From Deltaproteobacteria bacterium (GTDB lineage Bacteria > Desulfobacterota > Desulfuromonadia > Desulfuromonadales > BM103): a stretch of DNA of 6,019 nt. The stretch is taken from assembly GCA_006226895.1 (NCBI GenBank), contig SBFN01000090.1, positions 1 through 6,019 on the forward strand. Reading direction: 5' to 3'. Positions 1-5,498 of this stretch are shown in pieces. Numbering within the stretch: the stretch's first letter is position 1; every line of letters begins with the position of its first letter. Both the position numbers and the translations under genes were made by a program. The notes beneath the pieces were generated by a model. That model ran no database searches and was not told the DNA's origin. It was given only the letters and a program-made list of their open reading frames with translations.

Positions 1-1545
1 GACCTCTTTGCTTTGCACACCATGGGTTTTCGCGGCGAAGCTCTTCCGGCCATCGCATCTGTCACCCGTTTACGTCTTACAACCCGCTCCGTTGATGATG
101 AAACCGGCTGGCAGATTTACGCTGAAGGCGGCACAATCCGCCAGGCGGATGCCGTCGGTGTCGCTCCCGGTACGGTCGTTGAAGTTCGCAATCTTTTCTT
201 CAACACACCCGGTCGACGTAAATTCCTGCGTAAAGATGAAACTGAATTTGGTCACATCGCTGACGTCGTTTCAAGATTGGCTTTGTCGCGGCCGGATATT
301 CATTTCCGTCTCTTGCATAATGGCCGCAATGTTCTTGAGGCGTATCGTCACAATCGTCTGGAAGAACGTGCGGCAGCCATGCTCGGGCGCAATGTTGCAG
401 CTGACCTGCTGACTGTCGAGGCGGATTCCGGAAGCGGCGAAATGCTGGTCGGCCTTTTAGGCACTCCTGGTGTCAGCCGCTCTTCAACAAACACTATTTA
501 TACCTATATCAACGGTCGTTTTGTCCGTGACCGGGTTGTTCAACACGCTATCCTTGAAGCCTATCGGTCTTTACTGGAAAAGCGACGTTATCCGATCGCA
601 GTCCTCTTTATCGACATGCCGCCTGAGTCCGTCGATGTCAACGTCCATCCAACCAAGCATGAGGTCCGCTTTCGCAACCAGCAGCAGGTACATGATTTTA
701 TTGTAACTTCGCTGCGTAATCGCCTGCAGCAGATCTCTTTTGAGCCGGCCCGGGGGGCAGGCGTGTTTCAGACAGCTGCATTTAGTCACACTCCCGTTGC
801 TTCTGCACCGCAAACTCCTGAACAGGGGGGGTACCGCGAGCGGGTGCAGGAATCGTTGGCAGCCTTTAACGAAAAAGTTGCTGGCGCACCGACTATTGCC
901 GCGATTTCAACGGTTAAGGGTGAAATAGACGGTTGGTCGTCAGGTCGCCAGGAAACACAGCAGCTGCCCGAAGGGTGGCGCCTGATTGGCCAGTACCTGA
1001 ACAGTTACCTTTTGTGCCAGGCTGACGACGAACTGGTTCTGGTTGATCAACACGCCGCCCATGAGCGCATCGGTTTCGAGAGGCTTCGCAATCAGTTGGC
1101 TTCTGATGGCATCGAGAGCCAGGCCTTGCTCTTCCCGGCGGTTCTTGAGTTGGAACACCGTGAGGCGGCTGTTCTGGCAGAGCACTTGGACGACTTCGCT
1201 CGTTTCGGCTTTGAGGTGGAAGCTTTTGGAGGACGATCTTTTACAGTGAAATCAGTGCCTGCCCTGGTTGCTGATGTCGATGTTGAACGCCTGGTCCGTG
1301 ACCTGGCCGCTGAATTGAACGAAATTGGTCGTGCCGCTCATCTTGATAATGAGATTGAACGTGTCCTGGCCGTCCTTGCCTGCCATAGTATGGTGCGCGC
1401 AAACCAGGCCCTTTCCCAGAGTGAGATGCAGCAGCTGTTACATGACCTCGCCGCCATTGAGTTCGGCAGCTGCTGCCCGCACGGCCGGCCGATTATGCAT
1501 CGTCTGTCAAAACGCGAAGTTGAAAAGCTCTTCCATCGAGGTTAA
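1..1545 (+). CDS. mutL: DNA mismatch repair endonuclease MutL (5'-truncated by window edge)
   Basis: MutL is the ATP-driven dimer that links MutS mismatch recognition to strand incision. The frame is open from base 1, and 514 residues are visible. By alignment with E. coli MutL from memory, about 84 residues are missing, including the first GHKL ATP-binding motifs and the start codon. Visible residues, numbered from base 1, are: GFRGEAL (9-15), NTPGRRKFL (68-76), NTIYTYINGRFVRDR (164-178), and HPTKHEVRF (216-224), whose K219 matches the ATP-contacting lysine. A poorly conserved linker (about 240-320) follows. The C-terminal domain has DQHA-x2-E-x4-E (D349, H351, E355, E360), ACHSMVRA (460-467) and CPHGRP (492-497). 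These are the metal-binding endonuclease motifs of MutL proteins that nick DNA themselves, as in species without MutH. The stop overlaps the miaA ATG by one base, so the two genes are probably translationally coupled. The linker contains a G7 tract. The identification is secure. Confidence 0.98.
   Translation, partial: DLFALHTMGFRGEALPAIASVTRLRLTTRSVDDETGWQIYAEGGTIRQADAVGVAPGTVVEVRNLFFNTPGRRKFLRKDETEFGHIADVVSRLALSRPDIHFRLLHNGRNVLEAYRHNRLEERAAAMLGRNVAADLLTVEADSGSGEMLVGLLGTPGVSRSSTNTIYTYINGRFVRDRVVQHAILEAYRSLLEKRRYPIAVLFIDMPPESVDVNVHPTKHEVRFRNQQQVHDFIVTSLRNRLQQISFEPARGAGVFQTAAFSHTPVASAPQTPEQGGYRERVQESLAAFNEKVAGAPTIAAISTVKGEIDGWSSGRQETQQLPEGWRLIGQYLNSYLLCQADDELVLVDQHAAHERIGFERLRNQLASDGIESQALLFPAVLELEHREAAVLAEHLDDFARFGFEVEAFGGRSFTVKSVPALVADVDVERLVRDLAAELNEIGRAAHLDNEIERVLAVLACHSMVRANQALSQSEMQQLLHDLAAIEFGSCCPHGRPIMHRLSKREVEKLFHRG
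1538..1542 (+). promoter_or_regulatory. Shine-Dalgarno (GAGGT) for miaA inside the end of mutL
   Basis: GAGGT lies only 2 bases before the ATG at 1545 but 5 bases before the in-frame GTG at 1548. Spacing therefore favours GTG, while the TAATG overlap with the mutL stop favours ATG by stop-start coupling. The two choices differ by one residue. Confidence 0.5.
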
Positions 1546-2486
1546 TGGTGTCGACTGTAATTGACAAACGTCCGGCGCTCCCTGTCATATGCGGACCGAC
1601 GGCTGTGGGCAAAACAGCCCTGGCGCTGCAACTGGCAGAAGTTTTTGACGGTGAGATCATCTCCGCAGATTCCCGTCAGGTATTCCGCCTCATGGATATC
1701 GGCACTGCCAAGCCGACGATTGTGGAACAGCAAAGGGTCAGGCATCACCTGATCGATGTTGCCTGGCCGGATGAAGAGTTTCACGCTGCCCATTTTTTGG
1801 CCCATGCTGAACCACTCATCGACGATATCCTGCAAAGGAATAAACGCCCCTTCCTGGTCGGCGGCACAGGTCTCTATATCAAGGCTCTTACGGAAGGGCT
1901 TCTGGATGCTCCTTCTGCTGATCAGGCGTTTCGTGATCAACTGCATGCGAGGGCTGAACAAGAAGGTCGTTCGGTGCTGCACGCTGAGCTAGCCCGGGTT
2001 GACCCTGAATCTGCCGCCCGTTTGCACCCAAATGATCTGATCCGGATCGTCCGTGCCCTGGAAGTCTACGAACAGTCAGGAAAGCCCTTGTCGTCTCTGC
2101 AGGATGACCATGGTTTTAGAGGCCAGCCGTATCGAACCATCAAGATCTGTTTGCACATGGATCGAGCGGACCTGTACCAGCGAATCAACCAGCGCGCCGA
2201 AGTCATGTTTGAGGAGGGCTTGCTGGAAGAAGCAGAGTCTTTGTTGAACGCTGGCTATGATCCTGCTTTAAAGACTTTGCGCACTATCGGCTATCGACAG
2301 GCTTTCGCTCTGTTGAGTGGCGAGATGACAAATGAGGAGGCTCTCGAGAGTCTGCAACAGGCAACGAGACGCTATGCAAAACAACAATTAACCTGGTTTC
2401 GTAAAGACAAATCAATGATTTGGCTTGAATCCTCTGCCGACTTTGATACAATTCGCAAAGTGATTGATGAATTCTATTGCATTTAG
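1545..2486 (+). CDS. miaA: tRNA dimethylallyltransferase MiaA
   Basis: MiaA transfers a dimethylallyl group from DMAPP to N6 of A37 in tRNAs that read UNN codons. This is the first step towards ms2i6A, which stabilises codon-anticodon pairing. The protein is cytosolic and 313 residues long, normal for the family. Visible motifs are the P-loop GPTAVGKT (17-24), SADSRQVFRLMDIGTAKP (40-57) with the catalytic-base aspartate D42, HHLIDV (67-72), GGTGLYI (106-112), the tRNA-contacting NDLIRIVRALEVYEQSGKPLS (163-183), GYRQ (249-252), and YAKQQLTWFR (277-286). F47 sits where many homologues have tyrosine, a mild change. The gene overlaps the mutL stop by one base, and hfq follows after 16 bases, giving the common mutL-miaA-hfq order. 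The start could be ATG 1545 or GTG 1548. The identification is secure. Confidence 0.97.
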   Translation: MVSTVIDKRPALPVICGPTAVGKTALALQLAEVFDGEIISADSRQVFRLMDIGTAKPTIVEQQRVRHHLIDVAWPDEEFHAAHFLAHAEPLIDDILQRNKRPFLVGGTGLYIKALTEGLLDAPSADQAFRDQLHARAEQEGRSVLHAELARVDPESAARLHPNDLIRIVRALEVYEQSGKPLSSLQDDHGFRGQPYRTIKICLHMDRADLYQRINQRAEVMFEEGLLEEAESLLNAGYDPALKTLRTIGYRQAFALLSGEMTNEEALESLQQATRRYAKQQLTWFRKDKSMIWLESSADFDTIRKVIDEFYCI

Positions 2487-2488
2487 AA

Positions 2489-2494
2489 AAGGAG
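2489..2494 (+). promoter_or_regulatory. Shine-Dalgarno AAGGAG for hfq
   Basis: A perfect AAGGAG sits 8 bases before the ATG at 2503. It decides the hfq start against the in-frame ATG at 2464. That upstream start would lie inside miaA and add 13 residues found in no Hfq known to me. Confidence 0.9.
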
Positions 2495-2502
2495 CGGTTG
2501 TT

Positions 2503-2736
2503 ATGGCTAAATCACCATTCAATATTCAGGATCAGTATCTTAACCAGGCACGTAAGGAGAGAGTTCTTGTAGAAATTGCCATGATGTCTGGCGAAAAACT
2601 CAAAGGTCACATTAAGTCTTTTGACAGCTTTTGTGTTTTGGTAGACAGCAGCGGTGACCTGTTGCTTTACAAACATGCCATCACTTCGATCACCTCAGCA
2701 GATGGTAATTTCCGCCTTCATGGTGGTCGCGACTGA
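2503..2736 (+). CDS. hfq: RNA chaperone Hfq
   Basis: Hfq is a hexameric Sm-like ring that binds small RNAs and mRNAs and promotes their pairing. The protein has 77 residues, so it is almost only the Sm core. It lacks the long disordered tail of E. coli Hfq (102 residues). Sm1 covers about 16-50, and Sm2 includes YKHAIT (56-61). It aligns with E. coli Hfq without gaps at an offset of +1 (alignment from memory). Proximal-face residues Q9, F43, K57 and H58 and rim residues N14, R17, K18, R20 and F40 are kept. S42 replaces E. coli Q41. At the distal face, A26 replaces Y25 and E31 replaces I30, while K32 (E. coli K31) is kept. The start at 2503 is set by an AAGGAG ribosome binding site. The gene ends a mutL-miaA-hfq block and is followed by a terminator rather than hflX. 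The identity is certain, but RNA-binding preference may differ from E. coli. Confidence 0.98.
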   Translation: MAKSPFNIQDQYLNQARKERVLVEIAMMSGEKLKGHIKSFDSFCVLVDSSGDLLLYKHAITSITSADGNFRLHGGRD

Positions 2737-2761
2737 TTTTTCTCTCCTCAATAGACACATT

Positions 2762-2806
2762 AAAGGTCCCTCGTCGGAAATCTCTGGCCGGGGGCCTTTC
2801 TCTTTT
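2762..2806 (+). terminator. Rho-independent terminator after hfq
   Basis: A 9-bp stem pairs AAAGGTCCC (2762-2770) with GGGGCCTTT (2791-2799), with one G-T wobble at 2767/2794. A 20-base loop can fold further (GG 2776-2777 with CC 2788-2789). A T-rich run, ctcttttc, follows at 2800-2807. It lies 25 bases past the hfq stop. It likely ends the mutL-miaA-hfq transcript and separates it from the DUF512 gene. Confidence 0.8.
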
Positions 2807-2824
2807 CGTCAAATAATTAGAAAC

Positions 2825-2830
2825 AGCAGG
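2825..2830 (+). promoter_or_regulatory. Shine-Dalgarno AGCAGG for the DUF512 gene
   Basis: AGCAGG is 7 bases before the ATG at 2838 but only 1 base before the in-frame TTG at 2832. It therefore supports ATG 2838 as the start. Confidence 0.6.
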
Positions 2831-2837
2831 TTTGACA

Positions 2838-4136
2838 ATGCTTGAAATATTATCGGTAGAAGCTGGCAGTATTGCTGATGAACTGGGAATTCAGGCTGGA
2901 GACAGTCTTGTTGCAGTGAATGGCGAGCCTGTTAACGACCTGGTCGATTACCTGATCGAAGAACCCAAAGAGTCACTTCATATCGCATTAACCAGAGCCT
3001 CCGGGGACGTGTGGGCGCTCGATGTCGAGCATGATGCTGACGAACCTCTAGGCCTGGTTCTTCCGCATCCGGAACCTAAGCAGTGCGGCAACAATTGTAT
3101 TTTTTGTTTTGTCCACCAGCTGCCGCGCGGCATGCGTCGAACCCTCTACGTTAAGGACGAGGACTACCGTTTCTCCTTCCTTTATGGCGCTTACGTTACG
3201 CTGACCAACCTGGCTGAAGAGGACCTGCAGAGGATCCTCAATAAAAAGTTGTCACCGCTCTACGTTTCGGTCCACGCTGCCGACCATATGTTGCGACAGG
3301 AGTTACTGGGCAACCCGGCACCGGATGTTATGCCGATTCTGCAGCAGTTGGTATCGGGTGGTATCGAGGTGCATACCCAGGTGGTGGTTTGTCCTCAGAT
3401 TAATGATGGAGAACAGCTGGCTCAAACCAGCAGGGAGTTGGTTGCCCTTGCTCCGGGCGTGAAATCTCTGGCAGTTGTTCCTGTCGGATTAACCGGCCAT
3501 CGGCAGCGACTTCCTGAACTGCGACCGCATACTCGTCAGGAAGCTCTTGAATTAGTTGAATGGGTTGAAACCACACAGGGGGAGCTCCTTGAGACGCTTG
3601 GCACACGTTTCATCTTTGCTGCCGACGAACTTTACCTGAAGGCTGAGAAAGAATTCCCCCCCCTCTCTGTTTATGAAGATTTATCCCAGGTTGAGAACGG
3701 CGTTGGTTTGATTCCACAGTTCAGATCACAGGCCGACGAGGTCCTCGATAGCGCAGAGCCTCTGGAGCTTCCAGCAATCAGTCTGGTGACCGGGGTCTCT
3801 GCAGCCGCAGAAATTAAAGCCTTTGCTCGAAGACTTGCCGATAAATGCGGCCTTGATTTGCGTGTGCACGTGATCGAAAACGATTTTTTTAGTGGGCATG
3901 TTACTGTTACAGGTCTTTTGACTGGGCAGGATTTGCTTGCTCAACTGGCTGAACACGACTTAGGTGATATCCTGATGGTCCCTGATGTTATGCTCAGGGA
4001 GGGTGAAGAGGTTTTTCTTGATGACGTGAGCATTGATAATCTTGTCGAGCGTTTCGATAAGCAGGTTGAAGTTGTTGCTGCTGACCCATGGGGCCTTTGG
4101 GATATGCTTGACACCTTAAGTGTGGAGCTTGGGTGA
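2838..4136 (+). CDS. DUF512 family protein with PDZ-like domain and radical-SAM-type Cys cluster
   Basis: This 432-residue protein belongs to the DUF512 family, often annotated as an Fe-S or radical-SAM-like oxidoreductase. No reaction is established for it. Residues about 1-65 form a PDZ-like domain (GSIADELGIQAGDSLVAVNG at 10-29). C83, C87 and C90 form a CxxxCxxC motif, the spacing expected of a radical-SAM [4Fe-4S] cluster. It is followed by FVHQLPRGMR and by DEDYRFSFLYGAYVTLTN (107-124). Further family hallmarks are SVHAADHMLRQELLGNP, a VVVCPQINDG segment, FIFAADELYLKAEKEFPP, ENGVGL and VTVTGLLTGQDLL. There is no signal peptide or membrane segment, so it is probably cytosolic. The start is ATG 2838, chosen by its ribosome binding site; TTG 2832 would add two residues. 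The gene stands alone between a terminator and a 211-base gap. In many genomes this family neighbours the GTPase gene der (from memory), which is not the next gene here. Family assignment is firm; function is unknown. Confidence 0.93.
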   Translation: MLEILSVEAGSIADELGIQAGDSLVAVNGEPVNDLVDYLIEEPKESLHIALTRASGDVWALDVEHDADEPLGLVLPHPEPKQCGNNCIFCFVHQLPRGMRRTLYVKDEDYRFSFLYGAYVTLTNLAEEDLQRILNKKLSPLYVSVHAADHMLRQELLGNPAPDVMPILQQLVSGGIEVHTQVVVCPQINDGEQLAQTSRELVALAPGVKSLAVVPVGLTGHRQRLPELRPHTRQEALELVEWVETTQGELLETLGTRFIFAADELYLKAEKEFPPLSVYEDLSQVENGVGLIPQFRSQADEVLDSAEPLELPAISLVTGVSAAAEIKAFARRLADKCGLDLRVHVIENDFFSGHVTVTGLLTGQDLLAQLAEHDLGDILMVPDVMLREGEEVFLDDVSIDNLVERFDKQVEVVAADPWGLWDMLDTLSVELG

Positions 4137-4215
4137 GAATTCTGTAAATGCATATTTTTACGGACTTATAACCCAAACAAAGGTCGTAAGGATTTTACGC
4201 ACCAGAAATAGACGC

Positions 4216-4306
4216 TTTAGGCGAAGGCGCGAAGGGGCAGAGAGAGGCCGCAAAGAAAAACACTTCAAAAAGCGAGAATGATCACCCTTTGCGCTTCCGC
4301 GTTAAA
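4216..4306. repeat. Imperfect palindromic intergenic element with gcgaag/gcaaag units
   Basis: Arms 4221-4236 and 4285-4300 pair over 16 positions: 13 Watson-Crick, 2 G-U if transcribed, and 1 A-C mismatch. The flanks 4216-4219 (ttta) and 4303-4306 (taaa) extend the stem with a one-base bulge. The 48-base interior carries more purine-rich gcaaag-like units (for example ccgcaaagaaaaa at 4248-4260). There is no T-tract directly after it, so it does not look like a standard terminator. The unit composition resembles dispersed palindromes rich in gcaaagacgc/gcgaaggc seen between genes in Desulfuromonadales and other bacteria. That link comes from memory, and the copy looks decayed. The rest of the gap (4137-4215 and 4307-4334) shows only weak AT-rich hairpins, such as cgtaa/ttacg at 4185-4199, and no convincing promoter. 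Confidence 0.65.
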
Positions 4307-4334
4307 TTGTTTAAGCCTTTTGAACTGGAGATAT

Positions 4335-4340
4335 AAGGAG
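4335..4340 (+). promoter_or_regulatory. Shine-Dalgarno AAGGAG for the TPR gene
   Basis: A perfect AAGGAG lies 7 bases upstream of the ATG at 4348. It sets the start of the TPR gene and implies that transcription begins farther upstream, in or beyond the palindromic element. Confidence 0.85.
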
Positions 4341-4347
4341 AAAACCG

Positions 4348-5133
4348 ATGACCGATGAGCAAATATCGTTAAGCCGCGCCGAGCAAGCTCTTGAAAATGG
4401 TGAAGCCGAAGAAGCTGTGCGGATTTTAAAGAGGTTTTTGCAGGAGCAGGCTGATAACAGTGATGCCCAGGCGTTGCTTGGTGAAGCCCTGATTGAAGCT
4501 GGCCACCTCGAAGAGGCTGTTTCTGTCCTCGAGGAAGTTGCAGGCCAATTGCCGGATGATTTTGACCTGCAATATGATCTTGGTGACTTGTATTTTGAGC
4601 TCGGTCGGCCTGACGATGCCTGCAAAGTTTATGAGAGCGTTGTCTCGCGTGCTCCTGATCAGGTTGACGCCAGGGTCAGCCTCGGATTGATCCATTATCA
4701 TCAAGAGCGTATGGATCAAGCCGAGGCGTGTTATCGAGACGCTCTGAAACAGAATCCAGCGTCAGCTTTTGCTTTGAACTCTCTGGGCGACGTCTGCTTC
4801 GCCACGGGGCGCAATGATGAGGCTCGTGAATGTTTTGAAAAAGCCCTGGCTCTGGATCCGGACGATCCGCAGGGCCATTTCAACCTTGCGGAATACCATT
4901 ACGACAATGATGATCTACAGGAAGCCGAAAAACACTGCCGTCGTGCGGTCACCCTCGACCCTGAGTTCTCTTTTGCCTATTTGACCCTCGGTAATATCTG
5001 CCTTGATCAGGAACAGGTTCAGGAGTCCGTGCACTGTTTCAAGGAGTTTCTCAAACTTGAGACAAGCCCGGCGTCGCAAGAAATCTGTGCGGAAGTTTCC
5101 GCTCTGATCGATGGGTTGAAGGGTGAGTCCTAG
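4348..5133 (+). CDS. TPR-repeat protein upstream of lrgAB
   Basis: This 261-residue protein is made almost entirely of tetratricopeptide repeats, helical scaffolds that bind other proteins. A first degenerate unit spans about 7-37. Six exact 34-residue units then start at 38, 72, 106, 140, 174 and 208, each with the usual small/large pattern (for example ALNSLGDVCFATGRNDEARECFEKALALDP). The last unit runs into a short C-terminal helix (242-261). There is no signal peptide, membrane segment or enzymatic domain, so a cytosolic adaptor is most likely. The protein is acidic and has eight cysteines; three sit at the same place in helix B of their repeats (C128, C162, C230), with C92 and C197 nearby. 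The start follows a perfect ribosome binding site. lrgA begins 2 bases after the stop, so the genes are almost certainly co-transcribed. The partner is unknown; LrgA or LrgB is a positional guess. Confidence 0.93.
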   Translation: MTDEQISLSRAEQALENGEAEEAVRILKRFLQEQADNSDAQALLGEALIEAGHLEEAVSVLEEVAGQLPDDFDLQYDLGDLYFELGRPDDACKVYESVVSRAPDQVDARVSLGLIHYHQERMDQAEACYRDALKQNPASAFALNSLGDVCFATGRNDEARECFEKALALDPDDPQGHFNLAEYHYDNDDLQEAEKHCRRAVTLDPEFSFAYLTLGNICLDQEQVQESVHCFKEFLKLETSPASQEICAEVSALIDGLKGES

Positions 5134-5135
5134 GC

Positions 5136-5498
5136 ATGGTGCGTGGTCTGACATTCCTGCTGCTTTTTCAGCTCAGTGGTGAAGCCGTCAGTCGTCTTTT
5201 TGACTTGCCGATTCCCGGCAACGTCCTCGGTATGGGCTTTCTGCTGATTGGCTTGACGACTAAGCTGGTTGATATCAAGTGGATTGAAGATGCCGCAGAA
5301 CTGCTGTTGTCAAATATGGCATTATTCTTTGTGCCAGCCGGTGTCGGAGTCATGGTTTATGGTGATCTGATAGCTGCCGAATGGTTGCCGATTACCGTTG
5401 CTACAGTCTTGAGTACCTTTGTTGTTATGGCGGTCACCGGAAAGATAGCCCAGAAACTGGAGTCTTCAGTCGGCGATGATGGGGAAGAAGATGCTTGA
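5136..5498 (+). CDS. lrgA: CidA/LrgA family membrane protein
   Basis: This 120-residue protein is the small holin-like member of the CidA/LrgA family, at the normal family length. About four hydrophobic segments are visible: 4-19, 28-46, 58-76 and 86-103. Family signatures are LPIPGNVLGMGFLL (24-37) and LLLSNMALFFVPAGVGVM (56-73). The tail is short and acidic (SVGDDGEEDA). LrgA/CidA proteins work with LrgB/CidB in the inner membrane. In Staphylococcus the pair modulates murein hydrolase activity and lysis. In Bacillus and Streptococcus, homologues move pyruvate, and the plant fused homologue PLGG1 carries glycolate/glycerate. Which role applies here cannot be read from sequence. The start lies 2 bases after the TPR stop, with GGTGAG (5122-5127) as ribosome binding site at 8 bases spacing. 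Its end overlaps lrgB by 8 bases. Confidence 0.94.
   Translation: MVRGLTFLLLFQLSGEAVSRLFDLPIPGNVLGMGFLLIGLTTKLVDIKWIEDAAELLLSNMALFFVPAGVGVMVYGDLIAAEWLPITVATVLSTFVVMAVTGKIAQKLESSVGDDGEEDA

Noticed and set aside
1542..1982. 146-codon minus-strand frame opposite miaA
   Set aside because: miaA is intact with all family motifs. The antisense product has no recognisable domain and no plausible start context, so it is a chance open frame.
2464..2502. Upstream ATG giving a longer Hfq
   Set aside because: It lies inside miaA, has no ribosome binding site, and adds residues absent from known Hfq proteins. The AAGGAG at 2489 sets the start at 2503.
2654..2845. Small frame spanning the end of hfq and the terminator
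   Set aside because: It overlaps hfq in another frame, runs through the terminator stem, and has no ribosome binding site.
2832..2860. TTGACA (2832-2837), a perfect -35-like hexamer at the DUF512 start
   Set aside because: It abuts the start codon. The only good -10-like sequence, TATTAT at 2848-2853, is 10 bases away, too close, and transcription would start inside the coding region.
4144..4161. GTAAA/TTTAC hairpin as a terminator for the DUF512 gene
   Set aside because: It has only five AT-rich pairs and no following T-tract, so it is too weak to call.
4307..4337. TTGTTT ... TATAAG as a promoter for the TPR gene
   Set aside because: The spacing is 19 bases, and the -10 would overlap the ribosome binding site, leaving the transcript without it. 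The composition is more likely chance AT-richness.
4311..4719. Antisense open frames of about 100 codons over the TPR gene
   Set aside because: They are Ser/Arg-rich or low-complexity, have no recognisable domain, and lie opposite a strongly patterned TPR gene, so they are shadow frames.
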